Notes: generated by a model not told the origin, from the letters alone. 64,000 bases of DNA from Bacilli bacterium (GCA_035326105.1 DAOKYO010000002.1:434001-498000), one strand, 5' to 3'; positions 16,900 through 26,099 are shown, numbered from the stretch's first letter. A program made the numbers and translations.

Positions 16900-17782
16900 A
16901 TAGATTTGATCATTTTGCTACTTCTTCGTATACTTTATCTCGGGTATAAAAAGGCTTTTTTTATAGACAATAATTCAATGCTTTTAGGACTTGGTCTAGA
17001 TCCAAGCAATTTTGTCAATCGTGTCAATGAACCAATCAAAACCGATATTGGTTTTATCTATGAAGTTGAGCAAAAGAGGACAAACCTCCATATTTTTTTC
17101 CTCTAACAATGTCTATATGCTCATCTATTGTATCCTACTATTGCAAATAGGCGATCCACATTATTGATTGTTCCATGTGATTCGCTTATTGATCACCCCA
17201 ATTAATGTTTTATGAGTTCGCACGATGAACCGCATGACTGATAAAACTCCCCCGCGTATAGCTTTATAAAGAAAAATTGAAAGTTGTTTTTATGTCGTTG
17301 GAATAAGGGTTCTGACCATTTCTATCCCTACCAAAAGATCGGTCAAATGTTTTCATTTTGATATGCTTTTTAAACGCTGCATACAGTTTAATCCCGCTCT
17401 ATGGTCCGCTCACAAGTCACCTCAAGACCTTTTTAATTATCAACTAAGATACCCCTTTGATGAAGCGATAAATTTCATCGAAAGAATTAACTCACATCTC
17501 AAGAACTGTGAACCGCCAATCATCCAAGAGAAGGATCGTTCTTATCATAAATATAGGTTTGAGGTTGCCAACGCTTTTAGTAAAACTCAAGACAATATTA
17601 GCTATCACACTGGAGTTGCTGAGACCACCAGCAATCATATTAAATCCATTGCCAAAGTAGCCTATACCTATTATAGTTTTGAGCGTTTTAGAAAGAAATG
17701 CATGCCTGTATTAGCCTACGCAAAATCCCAAATAGAAAAAACCCGGGAATTTCTTCCCAGGTCTTCCCAGTTAATTTCTTAG
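16900..17782 (+). pseudogene. Broken ISL3-family-like transposase
   Basis: Two separated fragments of one gene. The N-terminal piece (about 16972-17106) encodes NNSMLLGLGLDPSNFVNR and GFIYEVEQKR. The C-terminal piece (17363-17782) encodes the end of a DDE transposase, with AETTSNHIKSIAKVAYTYYS, which resembles the ISL3 motif for the final catalytic Glu. Stop codons and frameshifts interrupt the middle (17107-17362). The family call rests on these short motifs. Confidence 0.6.
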
Positions 17783-17810
17783 TTTTGGTGAGTTATTTAA
17801 GGATTCCTTA

Positions 17811-17833
17811 ATTTTCCCCACTCTATTTAATAG
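17811..17833 (-). repeat. Right terminal inverted repeat of the IS fossil
   Basis: The reverse complement begins CTATTAAATAGAGTGGGGAA and pairs with the left repeat at 16852-16874. Confidence 0.7.
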
Positions 17834-17838
17834 AAACG

Positions 17839-19356
17839 TTAGAGTTTATTTTCTTTACTGAATTTTCCCTGATTAATATCCGCGACCATCCGTTGATAGT
17901 TTTCTTCGTTGATCCGATAACGGCGCTTCATATATAAGTAGGCTATTCCATAGAGGATAATCGGGATTATTGCCATTCCAAACAAAATGGCAATGGTTCC
18001 CATTTGACGATTAGGAGAATTCGTTATCAAATTATTTGAAGCATTAACTATCGCCTCCGAAGTCCAATTCTCCCGGGCCCCTTCAATTTGGATGCTGCTG
18101 ATTTGCTGCGTTACCGAATAGACGCCGCCAACAAGAAGCACCACATAAACTAAAAGCGTCTGCAAGGAAGAAGATACTTTCGCGGCAAAAGGCCGGGCAG
18201 CGAAGATAATAGATTCGTTTCTTTTACCCGTCGTCCATTCATTGTATTCAATGGTATTGGTCATCATAATGAGCAGTTCCATATAGAATATGCCTTGACC
18301 GGCGAAAATAAAGAAACCGAGAATCAGCATCGCCAATAAATTTGGTGCGGTTCCATTTACCGCCGGAATTAATCCCATCACAAAGAAAAGGGCATAACCG
18401 ATTGTCATAATATAAAATGACAAGGCCAGTATCGTATTTTGACGCATTTTCTTTTGAAGAAAAGGAAAGCACATTTGGGACAAAACAGAACTTAAAGCAT
18501 AGATGATAGTAAACAGGGTCATATTGTCGGCGCCGGTTTTAAATCCATAGGCAAAATAGAAATAATTTAAGCCGAAGGCATTAAGCAACGCGCTGCCTAA
18601 ATAGTATAAAGTAACCGCGATCATCATCACCCAAAGTTGCTTGTTATGCCAAATAACTTTGAACATATCGCCCAATGTTTGCTTTTCTTCCTCAACTATC
18701 TGCGGGCGTTCTCTTTCCTGGGTAAAGAAAACGAGAACTAATTGACAAATCAAGAAGGTGACCGCGACGATAATCGAGAAAAAGCGGTAAAGTTCAATTA
18801 AGCCAAAACGGCCACTTAAAAAAGGAATCAAACCCCCGGAAATAAACGCACCGATGGCGGCAAAAACTGATACCAGTGTCGTTATTTGACCTCGTTGTTT
18901 TGATTCGCTGGTAAGCGATGGTAATAACGACCAATAAGCAATGTCGTTCATTGTAAAACTTATCTCCCAGAGGAAATAAACCACACCAATGAAGGCCACG
19001 TACCACCAACCAGATAAGCGCACCGAGAAGAGCAGAACCAAGAATATCGAGTTGAAGATGGCCCCGATAAGAATCCAGGGTTTATATTTACCCATTTTAA
19101 AACGACTATTCTCGATAATCGTCCCCATCATTGGGTCGTTTATTCCATCCCAAACCCGATACAAAACCAAAAAGATGGTAAAAGCCAACATTTTATTATC
19201 GTAGCCACCGACATCATCCATTGTATATTGGATGAAAGTCATGAGAAACAGCGAGACCAAAGTATAGGCCATATCTCGGCCGATGCCGGAAAGGGGATAA
19301 AGCCACTTAGTCCGAGTAGGAACTTTGTCACTAGAAAAAGTCGTATTTATTTTCAT
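17839..19356 (-). CDS. GPH-family sugar:cation symporter (MFS)
   Basis: Membrane transporter of the glycoside-pentoside-hexuronide family, expected to import a galactoside or another oligosaccharide with Na+ or H+. About 12 hydrophobic segments are present. The family signature WDGINDPMMGTIIENSRFKMG near residue 70, followed by GKYKPWILIG, is clear. A longer frame opens with TTG at 19407, but that would put a cre operator inside the gene. The ATG at 19356 has an AGAGG SD, so I use that start (505 residues). The neighbouring alpha- and beta-galactosidases suggest the substrate is melibiose, raffinose or lactose. Confidence 0.92.
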   Translation of the reverse strand: MKINTTFSSDKVPTRTKWLYPLSGIGRDMAYTLVSLFLMTFIQYTMDDVGGYDNKMLAFTIFLVLYRVWDGINDPMMGTIIENSRFKMGKYKPWILIGAIFNSIFLVLLFSVRLSGWWYVAFIGVVYFLWEISFTMNDIAYWSLLPSLTSESKQRGQITTLVSVFAAIGAFISGGLIPFLSGRFGLIELYRFFSIIVAVTFLICQLVLVFFTQERERPQIVEEEKQTLGDMFKVIWHNKQLWVMMIAVTLYYLGSALLNAFGLNYFYFAYGFKTGADNMTLFTIIYALSSVLSQMCFPFLQKKMRQNTILALSFYIMTIGYALFFVMGLIPAVNGTAPNLLAMLILGFFIFAGQGIFYMELLIMMTNTIEYNEWTTGKRNESIIFAARPFAAKVSSSLQTLLVYVVLLVGGVYSVTQQISSIQIEGARENWTSEAIVNASNNLITNSPNRQMGTIAILFGMAIIPIILYGIAYLYMKRRYRINEENYQRMVADINQGKFSKENKL

Positions 19357-19392
19357 ATTATTTTCCTCTTCCTTAACAAGACTAATATTAAT

Positions 19393-19407
19393 CGAAAGCG
19401 CTTGCAA
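19393..19407 (-). promoter_or_regulatory. cre site upstream of the GPH symporter
   Basis: TTGCAAGCGCTTTCG fits the cre consensus at all but the last position. It lies 37 bases upstream of the chosen start codon and supports carbon-catabolite or LacI-family control of the transporter. Confidence 0.7.
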
Positions 19408-19435
19408 ATAAAAGAGTCAATGTGACAATTTGCAT

Positions 19436-20647
19436 CTAATCTTGTATTTGATGATATATATTAACAAAGTCTTGCCGAGAAAAAATCTTCGGTACTGGAT
19501 AAAGCGGATTCGCCTCGTGATAGGCTCTTTCAACCATCAAAGAAATATCTTCTGCTTTAACAATTCCCTGAAAGCGCGCTGGAATGTTCATTCGTTGATT
19601 AAGGCCATCAATAGCCTCGATGAATAACTTGGCTTTTTGCTGATGGCTCATCGCCTCTGTGGTAATACCAGCCGCATCAGCCAATTCCGCGAGCCGCCGT
19701 GCGACTTTATCTCCATAATAACGTAAAACATGGGGGAGAATAACGGCATTGGCAAGTCCGTGGGGAACGCCATAAAAGCCTCCCAAAGTATGCGCCACCG
19801 CATGAACATTCCCCACATAGCCCCGGGTAAAGGCGACGCCAGCATAATATGAAGCCATCTGCATATTTTCGCGGGCCACTATATTGGTCGGATCTTTGTA
19901 TGACAGCTCAAGATTATCAAAAATAAGTTTGACCGCCTCTTTGGCTAAACACCGACTCTTTTTAACCTGAAAGTAATTGGTGTAGGATTCAACCGCGTGC
20001 GTCAAGGCATCCATTCCGGTCGTAGAAGTCACATTCCCAGGTAGTTTTACTAAAAAATCGGGGTCTAAAACCGCATAATCAGGAATTAACTTTGGATCGT
20101 TAATAGCATATTTTTCATGCGTCTTCGGGTTTGTTACCACGGCCGCGACCGTAGCTTCCGATCCCGTTCCCGCCGTGGTTGGAATTGCAATCAAAAATTT
20201 CTTCCGATGATGAACCTTTAAAACACCTTTGAGCATCGGAATTGTCTTTTTGCGATTTGTGGCCCGCACCGCCACCCCTTTAGCGCAGTCAATTGCCGAC
20301 CCACCGCCAAAAGCAATGATCGCTTCCGCTTTAAACTCATCAAATTGTTCAAGAGCCCTTTCGATATTGTCAATTGTTGGATTAGCGACGGTATCGTGGT
20401 ATGTCACCGAGTCGATACCACCGAGTTTTAATGCTTCCACCACCGGATCATGCAATTTTAATTTGTACAATCCCTGATCGGTAACCAAAAGAACCCGCGT
20501 TATTCTTTTTTTTCTTAAAATGGGGGCTATTTCTTTAATTGACCCCGGGCCCTTAATAATCTTTGGCTCCTTGAAATTCAGCACAAACGAAGCTAAGTAA
20601 AATACAAACTGATAAACACGATAATACATTTTTAAAAAGGGGTTCAT
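19436..20647 (-). CDS. Iron-containing alcohol dehydrogenase
   Basis: Group III NAD(P)H-dependent alcohol/aldehyde oxidoreductase, likely fermentative, 403 residues from the chosen start. The nucleotide-binding GGGSAIDCAKG lies near residue 105 and AIPTTAGTGSEATVA near 150. The metal ligands are the Asp of the DPxxL region and the histidines in GMDALTHAVESY and HAVAHTLGGFYGVPHG. The ORF extends to 20686, but the SD GGAG is spaced for the ATG at 20647. The N-terminus (MYYRVYQFVFYLASFVLNF) is unusually hydrophobic and aromatic. Substrate cannot be predicted. Confidence 0.92.
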   Translation of the reverse strand: MNPFLKMYYRVYQFVFYLASFVLNFKEPKIIKGPGSIKEIAPILRKKRITRVLLVTDQGLYKLKLHDPVVEALKLGGIDSVTYHDTVANPTIDNIERALEQFDEFKAEAIIAFGGGSAIDCAKGVAVRATNRKKTIPMLKGVLKVHHRKKFLIAIPTTAGTGSEATVAAVVTNPKTHEKYAINDPKLIPDYAVLDPDFLVKLPGNVTSTTGMDALTHAVESYTNYFQVKKSRCLAKEAVKLIFDNLELSYKDPTNIVARENMQMASYYAGVAFTRGYVGNVHAVAHTLGGFYGVPHGLANAVILPHVLRYYGDKVARRLAELADAAGITTEAMSHQQKAKLFIEAIDGLNQRMNIPARFQGIVKAEDISLMVERAYHEANPLYPVPKIFSRQDFVNIYHQIQD

Positions 20648-20713
20648 TTTTATCATCTCCATCCAAATGATAGCATAAACCGGCAAAAACTGTTAAAAGC
20701 GCGGTTTGAGATT

Positions 20714-20738
20714 AAAAAACTAGCCTTCAAGCTAGTTT
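20714..20738 (-). terminator. Intrinsic terminator
   Basis: Stem AAACTAGC-CTTCAA-GCTAGTTT with a T run on the minus strand, ending the two-gene regulator unit at 20754-21484. Confidence 0.85.
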
Positions 20739-20753
20739 AAAAGCCAATACTTT

Positions 20754-20978
20754 CTACAAGCAAATTTGGACCCGATCGCCATTTTTACTATAGACGTCTA
20801 GCAAAACGAAGCCATGATGCTTTTTTGCAAAGCGCTTTAACTCTTTAAAAATCGGTTTCCAATCGAAGTCGATCGGCTCATCGATGGCATGCCGTATAAT
20901 CATACCAATCACCGTTTTATTCAGCGGCATCCATAGCCTAATTTTTGTTTTTCCTTTATCTTTAACAATCAATTTCAT
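20754..20978 (-). CDS. Small stand-alone SHOCT-like/YvlB-type domain protein
   Basis: A 74-residue protein that looks like the C-terminal domain of the regulator directly upstream. Both have a pattern of charged strands, a hydrophobic PL/LP segment (WMPLNKTVIGMII here, NLPMSIVIAALKAG there), then IDF-K-I--L and a final KNGDRVQICL / KDGATVEIYVE strand. SD AGGTGG precedes the start and the gap to the upstream gene is 8 bases. It may form a hetero-oligomer with the regulator and modulate it. The domain family name is a tentative match. Confidence 0.7.
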   Translation of the reverse strand: MKLIVKDKGKTKIRLWMPLNKTVIGMIIRHAIDEPIDFDWKPIFKELKRFAKKHHGFVLLDVYSKNGDRVQICL

Positions 20979-20986
20979 CGGGCCAC

Positions 20987-21484
20987 CTACTCAACGTAGA
21001 TTTCGACAGTCGCGCCATCTTTGCTGTTTACTTCCATTATCTTTCCTACGACCCCTTGCTCGACTAAATCAATAATGGCTTTAAAGTCGATACTGTTAAG
21101 CGTGTCATTTCCAGAGAATGTTGGTTTGGCTCCGGCTTTTAATGCGGCGATGACGATACTCATCGGAAGATTGATTGAAACCCGATCATCCGTATCTACG
21201 ACTTTTACCCGCAAGAACATACTATTTATATCTTTGCGCTCTTCTAAATTTACGACTTCGACTTCGGGAGCGGGTTCTTTCTTTCCCAGCAATTCATCGA
21301 TACTCGTATCTAACACGGTAGCCAAATCGCTCAGCAAAGTGACATCCGGATAACTTGCTCCTGTTTCCCATTTACTGACCGCTTGAGGGGATACTCCCAT
21401 TTTTTCAGCTAATTGCTCCTGGGTAAAGCCTTTGGCTTTTCGCTTGCCCGCCAATCTGCTGGCAAATGTTTCTTTTTCTTCCAT
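20987..21484 (-). CDS. XRE-family regulator with C-terminal SHOCT-like domain
   Basis: Transcription factor of 165 residues. An XRE helix-turn-helix spans about residues 8-65 (LAGKRKAKGFTQEQLAEKMG, VSPQAVSKWETGASYPDV). A Glu/Pro-rich linker leads to a C-terminal domain (about 85-165) with INLPMSIVIAALKAG and VEIYVE, shared with the small protein encoded next. SD GAGG precedes the start. The pair forms one transcription unit with a terminator. Targets unknown; auto-regulation is likely. Confidence 0.88.
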   Translation of the reverse strand: MEEKETFASRLAGKRKAKGFTQEQLAEKMGVSPQAVSKWETGASYPDVTLLSDLATVLDTSIDELLGKKEPAPEVEVVNLEERKDINSMFLRVKVVDTDDRVSINLPMSIVIAALKAGAKPTFSGNDTLNSIDFKAIIDLVEQGVVGKIMEVNSKDGATVEIYVE

Positions 21485-21595
21485 TGTTGTTTCCTCTTTG
21501 AAAACAATTATATTTTGGTGGTTATTTCAAGTAAAAAACAGCGATTAGTAGTTGTAAATCATTGTTTTTTATAAACCAAGGGTTGTTTTTCCTAT

Positions 21596-22342
21596 CTACC
21601 GTTGGTTGTTTTTATCCTTTGAAGAATCTTTTTCTATCTTGTGGGATGCATTTTCGTCATTTTCAATCAAGTAGCGCTTTACACTCGTATACAGGCGGAA
21701 CAGAAACGGCGAATGCGTCTGCCCCCGCTTCTTGTTTAAAAATTCCTTAGCTTTTACTTTTAAATTTTCATAATTAAATTCGTTCCGCAACTCCAAAGCC
21801 TTTTTCCGAATGCGACCAAATAAATCAAATGAGTAACCAACATCAACCGCAAAAACGCCGTAAGCGAAGCCCAAAAATATCAATTGATAAGAACCGATAA
21901 AATATTGAGCAATCAGTCTGTTCATTAAGGGAAATAATAAGTAGTAAAATCCAATCGATATTAAACCCCAAATCAGTGAAAACAGAGGACAAATAATCCC
22001 CTTATAGTTTCCCCACATCTTGGTGTAATCCCAAAGCCGTGTATGATAAACTTTCAAAAAGAAAATACCCGTGACTAACTCGATAAGTGTCATCACTAAG
22101 GTCGTCAGCGCAAAAAGCAAAAACGGAAAATAAACCGCGGACTTGTCAATAAAGGTAATCTCAAAAGAAGATATTAAATAAAGGATAGTTGCTCCCACCC
22201 CATATATTGGCAGCGCAAAGCCGACTAAAAAGCCGGGGTTGATAAAGCGACGACTCTTAAGTGAGCGAAAGGCAAACTCCAAAAGCCATCCCAAAACCGC
22301 GCCAAACATAAAAACAAATAACAGCTTTTGAAACAGATCCAT
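21596..22342 (-). CDS. Putative ABC-transporter permease-like membrane protein (CmpB family)
   Basis: Integral membrane protein of 248 residues with about six hydrophobic segments. The start (LFVFMFGAVLGWLLEFAFRS, RRFINPGFLVGFALPIYG) is typical of the PF06541 family, annotated as putative ABC transporter permease. A charged cytoplasmic tail follows (IRKKALELRNEFNYENLKVK). The TTG at 22348 is in frame, but the SD GAGG fits the ATG at 22342. No ATPase gene of the right type is adjacent (the neighbour is an ABC-F protein, which does not pair with permeases), so transport is unproven. Confidence 0.8.
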   Translation of the reverse strand: MDLFQKLLFVFMFGAVLGWLLEFAFRSLKSRRFINPGFLVGFALPIYGVGATILYLISSFEITFIDKSAVYFPFLLFALTTLVMTLIELVTGIFFLKVYHTRLWDYTKMWGNYKGIICPLFSLIWGLISIGFYYLLFPLMNRLIAQYFIGSYQLIFLGFAYGVFAVDVGYSFDLFGRIRKKALELRNEFNYENLKVKAKEFLNKKRGQTHSPFLFRLYTSVKRYLIENDENASHKIEKDSSKDKNNQR

Positions 22343-22375
22343 ATCCAATCCTCAACTATAATAAATATAACGAAT

Positions 22376-24238
22376 TTAGCTGTCTTCTTCAAGCGCGCTC
22401 AAAAGCGAAAGATACTCTGCTTCCAACTCGGTCTTTTCTTTTTCTAAAACCGCCATTTTTTGATGATCCATATAGTTTTCTTCCAAATACTCGGCTTTTT
22501 CAATTTCACGAAGACGATTTTCGATAATGGGAATTCGCTTTTTATTGATGCGGTTATAATTTAAAACAGCGCCGGTATTTTTCTTTTCAATCGACGGAGA
22601 AGTTTTCTTGGATTGGGCTTCGATAATTTTCTCCTCTTGAGGCTTAAATTCTTGATATGACCCATCGAAGAAGGAATAGCCATCGCGACGGATATAGAGA
22701 ATACGATTGGCTACCATATCGATAAAATACCGATCGTGCGAAACAAAGATAATCGCCGCCTCAAAACTTTGCATCGCCTCGATAAGCGATTCGCGGCTCA
22801 TCAAGTCCAAATGGTTGGTGGGCTCATCTAAAAGTAATAAATCATATTTTCTTAAGACGATGATGGAAAGAATGAGCCGCATTTTTTCCCCACCCGAAAG
22901 AACGGATATTTTCTTGAAAACATCGTCCCCGTAAAAGCCGAACTTACCAAGGTGATTACGCCCTTCCTTTTCACCCAATGCGGGAAATTCATCCGTAAGA
23001 TAGGTCAGCAGATCTTTTTCGCTTGCCAAGGCGAAATCATTTTGCTGAAGATATCCAATTCGTAACTGGCCAAACTCCCGAATGCGACCACGCAAAGGCA
23101 TAATGCTTTGAAGAATAGTCTTCAGAATTGTTGTTTTGCCAACCCCATTATCGCCCATGATCGCCAACTTGTCTTGACCAAAAAGGAGACCACTTACATT
23201 TTTTATCAACGGATCATCATAGCCGAAATCAACATCGATGAACTCCATAATTTTCTTATTATCGCGGCCTTCGCCTTCAAAGTTGAAATTCAAATGATTG
23301 GTTTTCGTTTTTGGGGCATCAATTCTTTGAATTCGCGCCAATTTTTTCTCCCGGTCCTTAGCTCGGGAAACAAAGCGGGGCTTGGGCTTATAGAAGGCGA
23401 TAAAGCGTTCCATCTTTTCTATTTCCCGTCTTTGAATTTCATATTGGCGTTTTCTTAAGTCGAATCGCAGTTGCTTTTCATGTAAGTAATAATCGAAGTT
23501 TCCACTATATTCTTCGATCGTTCCGTCTTCTAGTTCAATAATCCGATTGGCTACATTGTTGATAAAATAACGATCGTGAGAAACGAAAAGAATAGCTCCG
23601 TGGTATGACTTCAAATAATTCTCCAGCCAATCGATTGTTGATACGTCCAAATGGTTTGTCGGTTCATCGAGGATTAACAAATCCGGTTCATTTAAGAGTA
23701 ATTTTGCGAATGCCAATTTAGTCCTTTCGCCACCGGAAAAAGTCGATATTGGTCGCTGAAAATCTTCGTCGGAGAAATTAAACTTATGCAGCATTGTATC
23801 AATTTTATAATGATAATCATACCCATTTTGCGCTTCAAAAGAGTTCATTTTGCGCCCAAGTTGATTGATCAATTCCGTATTATTGGGGTCGCGAGCGACG
23901 GCTTTGGAAAGGGCGCCTATTTCCTTTTCAAGGCTGATGACTTCTTGAAAGACGAGCGCCGCTTCCGCATATAATGTATTGTCGATAGAACTGATGACGT
24001 CCTGCGATAGGTAACCTACGCGTCGATTTTTAGCGATGACGACAGTTCCTTTTTCGCCAACATCGGAAAGAGAAATTTCCTCTTTGCCGATTATCATTTT
24101 TAATATCGTCGACTTGCCGGTTCCGTTTTCACCGATTATGGCGAGATGATCGCCGTCGTTAACCTGAAAAGAAATGTGGTCAAAAAGAAGCGTATATCCG
24201 AAAGATTTTCGGATATTGCTGACGTTGAGAATATTCAT
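22376..24238 (-). CDS. ABC-F family ATPase
   Basis: Soluble ribosome-associated translation factor or resistance-type ATPase of 620 residues. It has two ATP-binding domains: GENGTGKST with signature STFSGGERTKLAFAKLLL, and GDNGVGKTT with signature SVLSGGEKMRLILSI. The inter-domain linker carries the charged arm seen in ABC-F proteins (FRSRAKDREKKLARIQRI-like, near residue 285). A coiled-coil C-terminus follows (IENRLREIEKAEYLEENYMD). There are no membrane segments. The two EQ-type Walker B regions read LLILDEPTNHLD and LLLLDEPTNHLD. Subfamily (YdiF/Uup-like or antibiotic protection) cannot be set from sequence alone. Confidence 0.94.
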   Translation of the reverse strand: MNILNVSNIRKSFGYTLLFDHISFQVNDGDHLAIIGENGTGKSTILKMIIGKEEISLSDVGEKGTVVIAKNRRVGYLSQDVISSIDNTLYAEAALVFQEVISLEKEIGALSKAVARDPNNTELINQLGRKMNSFEAQNGYDYHYKIDTMLHKFNFSDEDFQRPISTFSGGERTKLAFAKLLLNEPDLLILDEPTNHLDVSTIDWLENYLKSYHGAILFVSHDRYFINNVANRIIELEDGTIEEYSGNFDYYLHEKQLRFDLRKRQYEIQRREIEKMERFIAFYKPKPRFVSRAKDREKKLARIQRIDAPKTKTNHLNFNFEGEGRDNKKIMEFIDVDFGYDDPLIKNVSGLLFGQDKLAIMGDNGVGKTTILKTILQSIMPLRGRIREFGQLRIGYLQQNDFALASEKDLLTYLTDEFPALGEKEGRNHLGKFGFYGDDVFKKISVLSGGEKMRLILSIIVLRKYDLLLLDEPTNHLDLMSRESLIEAMQSFEAAIIFVSHDRYFIDMVANRILYIRRDGYSFFDGSYQEFKPQEEKIIEAQSKKTSPSIEKKNTGAVLNYNRINKKRIPIIENRLREIEKAEYLEENYMDHQKMAVLEKEKTELEAEYLSLLSALEEDS

Positions 24239-24250
24239 TTTTTTATACCT

Positions 24251-25162
24251 TTATAGGCTGATTCCAAAAACCTGTTTTACCAGTAGGCCAATGAGAAAAG
24301 AAAAGGCGGCTACTCCTAAGCTGATAAACATCATTTGGAAAAAGCGTTTTGCAAATTTTAAATTTTTGGCAACCGAAATATAATAATTAAAGAGGGCGAT
24401 AATCGATACTACCACGGCTAGCATTATACCCAGCGCATACCATTGGCCGTAGGGAATATCCAGCCACCCAAAGATAAGATAGGGAAGAATAAGCAAAATA
24501 ACCGTTATTAAATAAGCTATACCCGTATATACAGCGGATTTACGGGCGTTCTTATCCTCATTGGCATCCGCCGACAAAAAAGCAGAAGCCGCCATCGAAA
24601 AAGCCGCGGCTAGGCCGGTGATTAATCCCGAAAGGGAAATGAGTTTAATCTGCGTTCCATAGGCAATGGTAAATCCCGCCAAAGCTCCGGTTAATTCCAC
24701 CAAAGCATCATTAAGTCCTAAGACAATAGCCCCCACGTATTGCAGGCGCTCCTCATCCAGCATTGAGAGCAATTCATTTTCATGCTCTTCTTCCTGACGT
24801 TCAATCTCTTTAGCTTCGGGAATTTCTTTGCTCAACTGATCATAAACTCCCTGGGCGCGATGCTCGCCATTCTCCATCAAGCGCAGAGCAAACGTAAACC
24901 CAAATAAACGACTGATAAAGGTAAACTTTCTTATTTTTCTTCTGTCCGGTTTAACCTCTTGATTGGAATATTGCTTCCATACTTCACCATGTTGTTTTTC
25001 TTCACGCGAAATCTTCTCTAATATAGCTCGGTTCTTTTCGTCCTTGCAACGACGAGCAATTTTCGAATATATTATGCTTTCAGTGACTTCACCCTGCTGA
25101 CTTTTAAGGACAATGTCCATTGTCTTGGGTGATAAAGTTTGCTTGGAAATTGATGTTTTCAT
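24251..25162 (-). CDS. Ferritin-like domain fused to VIT1/CCC1-type metal transporter
   Basis: Membrane iron or manganese transporter of 303 residues. The N-terminal ~140 residues form a rubrerythrin-like four-helix domain with metal-ligand candidates in QQGEVTESIIYSKIA, SREEKQHGEVWKQY and RQEEEHENELL. The C-terminal half has five hydrophobic segments with the VIT1 hallmark GAIVLGLNDALVELTGALAG. Such erythrin-VIT proteins are thought to detoxify iron. SD GAGG lies upstream. It is 13 bases from the ABC-F gene, possibly cotranscribed. Confidence 0.9.
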   Translation of the reverse strand: MKTSISKQTLSPKTMDIVLKSQQGEVTESIIYSKIARRCKDEKNRAILEKISREEKQHGEVWKQYSNQEVKPDRRKIRKFTFISRLFGFTFALRLMENGEHRAQGVYDQLSKEIPEAKEIERQEEEHENELLSMLDEERLQYVGAIVLGLNDALVELTGALAGFTIAYGTQIKLISLSGLITGLAAAFSMAASAFLSADANEDKNARKSAVYTGIAYLITVILLILPYLIFGWLDIPYGQWYALGIMLAVVVSIIALFNYYISVAKNLKFAKRFFQMMFISLGVAAFSFLIGLLVKQVFGISL

Positions 25163-25261
25163 AATCTTGGGCCTCGTTATTATGATACCACTATCAAAAG
25201 TATTTTTCCGCTATAGATATCAATATAAATAAAAATTAGATTCCCCTGGTTAATGGTATAT

Positions 25262-25291
25262 AAAAAAGGATGCCAAGCGAAGGCATCCTTT
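25262..25291 (-). terminator. Intrinsic terminator
   Basis: Stem AAGGATGCC-loop-GGCATCCTT with a T run on the minus strand, closing the repeat-protein operon. Confidence 0.85.
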
Positions 25292-25302
25292 AGCAAATAC
25301 TA

Positions 25303-25935
25303 TTACTCTTCTTCGTCATCTGCTTGATCATCACTGTGACTCATATGATATCGAAAAACTTTGCGAATATCATCATCATCTAAAAATTGATACATGGCAT
25401 CGATGTCGATATTGCTTATTTCGTCTTTTACATAAGCATCAACTAGTTCGTGAATTGCATCGTCACTAACAAAGGGCAGCCATTTTTTGATATCTTTGCC
25501 TTGTCGGGCATAATTGACAAAAGAGGCATCGAGGTCGTCGGAATCGGCAAAGGGAAGTAAAGCATCTAATGAAACCGAATAACTGGGATCTTTCGAAACC
25601 GCCAAAAGCAGTTTTCCTATACTCTCATCATCCATAAATGGAGCAAGAGGCACAATATCGATATCAATTTCTTTGGCAATATACATATCGACAGCCTTAT
25701 CTAGCGCTTCCTCACTAACAAACGGAGCGCAACTTTGATATCCGCGCTTGATTTGAACCATTTTAATAAACACTCGATCGGCCTGTTCTGAATCAAGAAA
25801 CGGCATCAGGACAGTCATATTGATTCCTTCATATTCTCCATCTTCCGAGCGGACAATTTTATCTACAAGTTCGTCCAACTCCTCTTCTTCTAAAAAGGGC
25901 AGAATGGACATTATTCGATTTGACTTAATTTTCAT
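25303..25935 (-). CDS. Acidic protein with seven PF-type helical repeats, function unknown
   Basis: I do not recognise a named family. The 210 residues consist of about seven copies of a unit of roughly 30 residues with a conserved start: ILPFLEEEELDELV, LMPFLDSEQADRVF, CAPFVSEEALDKAV, LAPFMDDESIGKLL, LLPFADSDDLDASF, WLPFVSDDAIHELV and MYQFLDDDDIRKVF. Each looks like two short helices, so the whole probably forms a small solenoid. The protein is strongly acidic, ending DDQADDEEE. The ORF opens at 25950, but the SD GGAGG is spaced for the ATG at 25935. It follows an XRE regulator and a 53-residue protein in one operon. Confidence 0.75.
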   Translation of the reverse strand: MKIKSNRIMSILPFLEEEELDELVDKIVRSEDGEYEGINMTVLMPFLDSEQADRVFIKMVQIKRGYQSCAPFVSEEALDKAVDMYIAKEIDIDIVPLAPFMDDESIGKLLLAVSKDPSYSVSLDALLPFADSDDLDASFVNYARQGKDIKKWLPFVSDDAIHELVDAYVKDEISNIDIDAMYQFLDDDDIRKVFRYHMSHSDDQADDEEE

Positions 25936-25937
25936 TT

Positions 25938-26099
25938 TTATTTCCTCCATAACTGGTAATTATTTATCGAAGTTTGATAGCCATTTACGACTAAATTTTT
26001 TACAAGGAAATTGGCATTACGGTTAGCGTGCTCAAGCATTTCCTCTTTGGCGACATCATAAGCTTCATCGATGGACCGTGATTTGCCGAATAGTGCCAT
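25938..26099 (-). CDS. Small protein, 53 residues, in the repeat-protein operon
   Basis: Short ORF starting MALFGKSRSIDEAYDVAKEE and ending NNYQLWRK. Its start overlaps the 3' end of the XRE regulator gene by 35 bases in another frame, with SD GGTGAG at a good distance. Its stop lies 2 bases before the ATG of the repeat protein, whose SD it contains, so the three genes are probably translationally coupled. The product is a polar helix-rich peptide with no membrane segment. No family recognised. Confidence 0.6.
   Translation of the reverse strand: MALFGKSRSIDEAYDVAKEEMLEHANRNANFLVKNLVVNGYQTSINNYQLWRK

Larger units (their letters stand above)
16852..17833 (+). mobile_element. Degenerate insertion sequence, ISL3-like
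   Basis: A region of about 980 bp bounded by inverted repeats at 16852-16874 and 17811-17833 and holding broken pieces of a transposase. An intact ISL3-family element would be about 1.3-1.5 kb, so this copy has lost internal sequence. It separates the NYN gene from the GPH symporter. I cannot see a clear target duplication. Confidence 0.7.

Noticed and set aside
17363..17782. Independent 139-residue gene
   Set aside because: Lies inside matched inverted repeats and resembles a transposase C-terminus; treated as part of a pseudogene.
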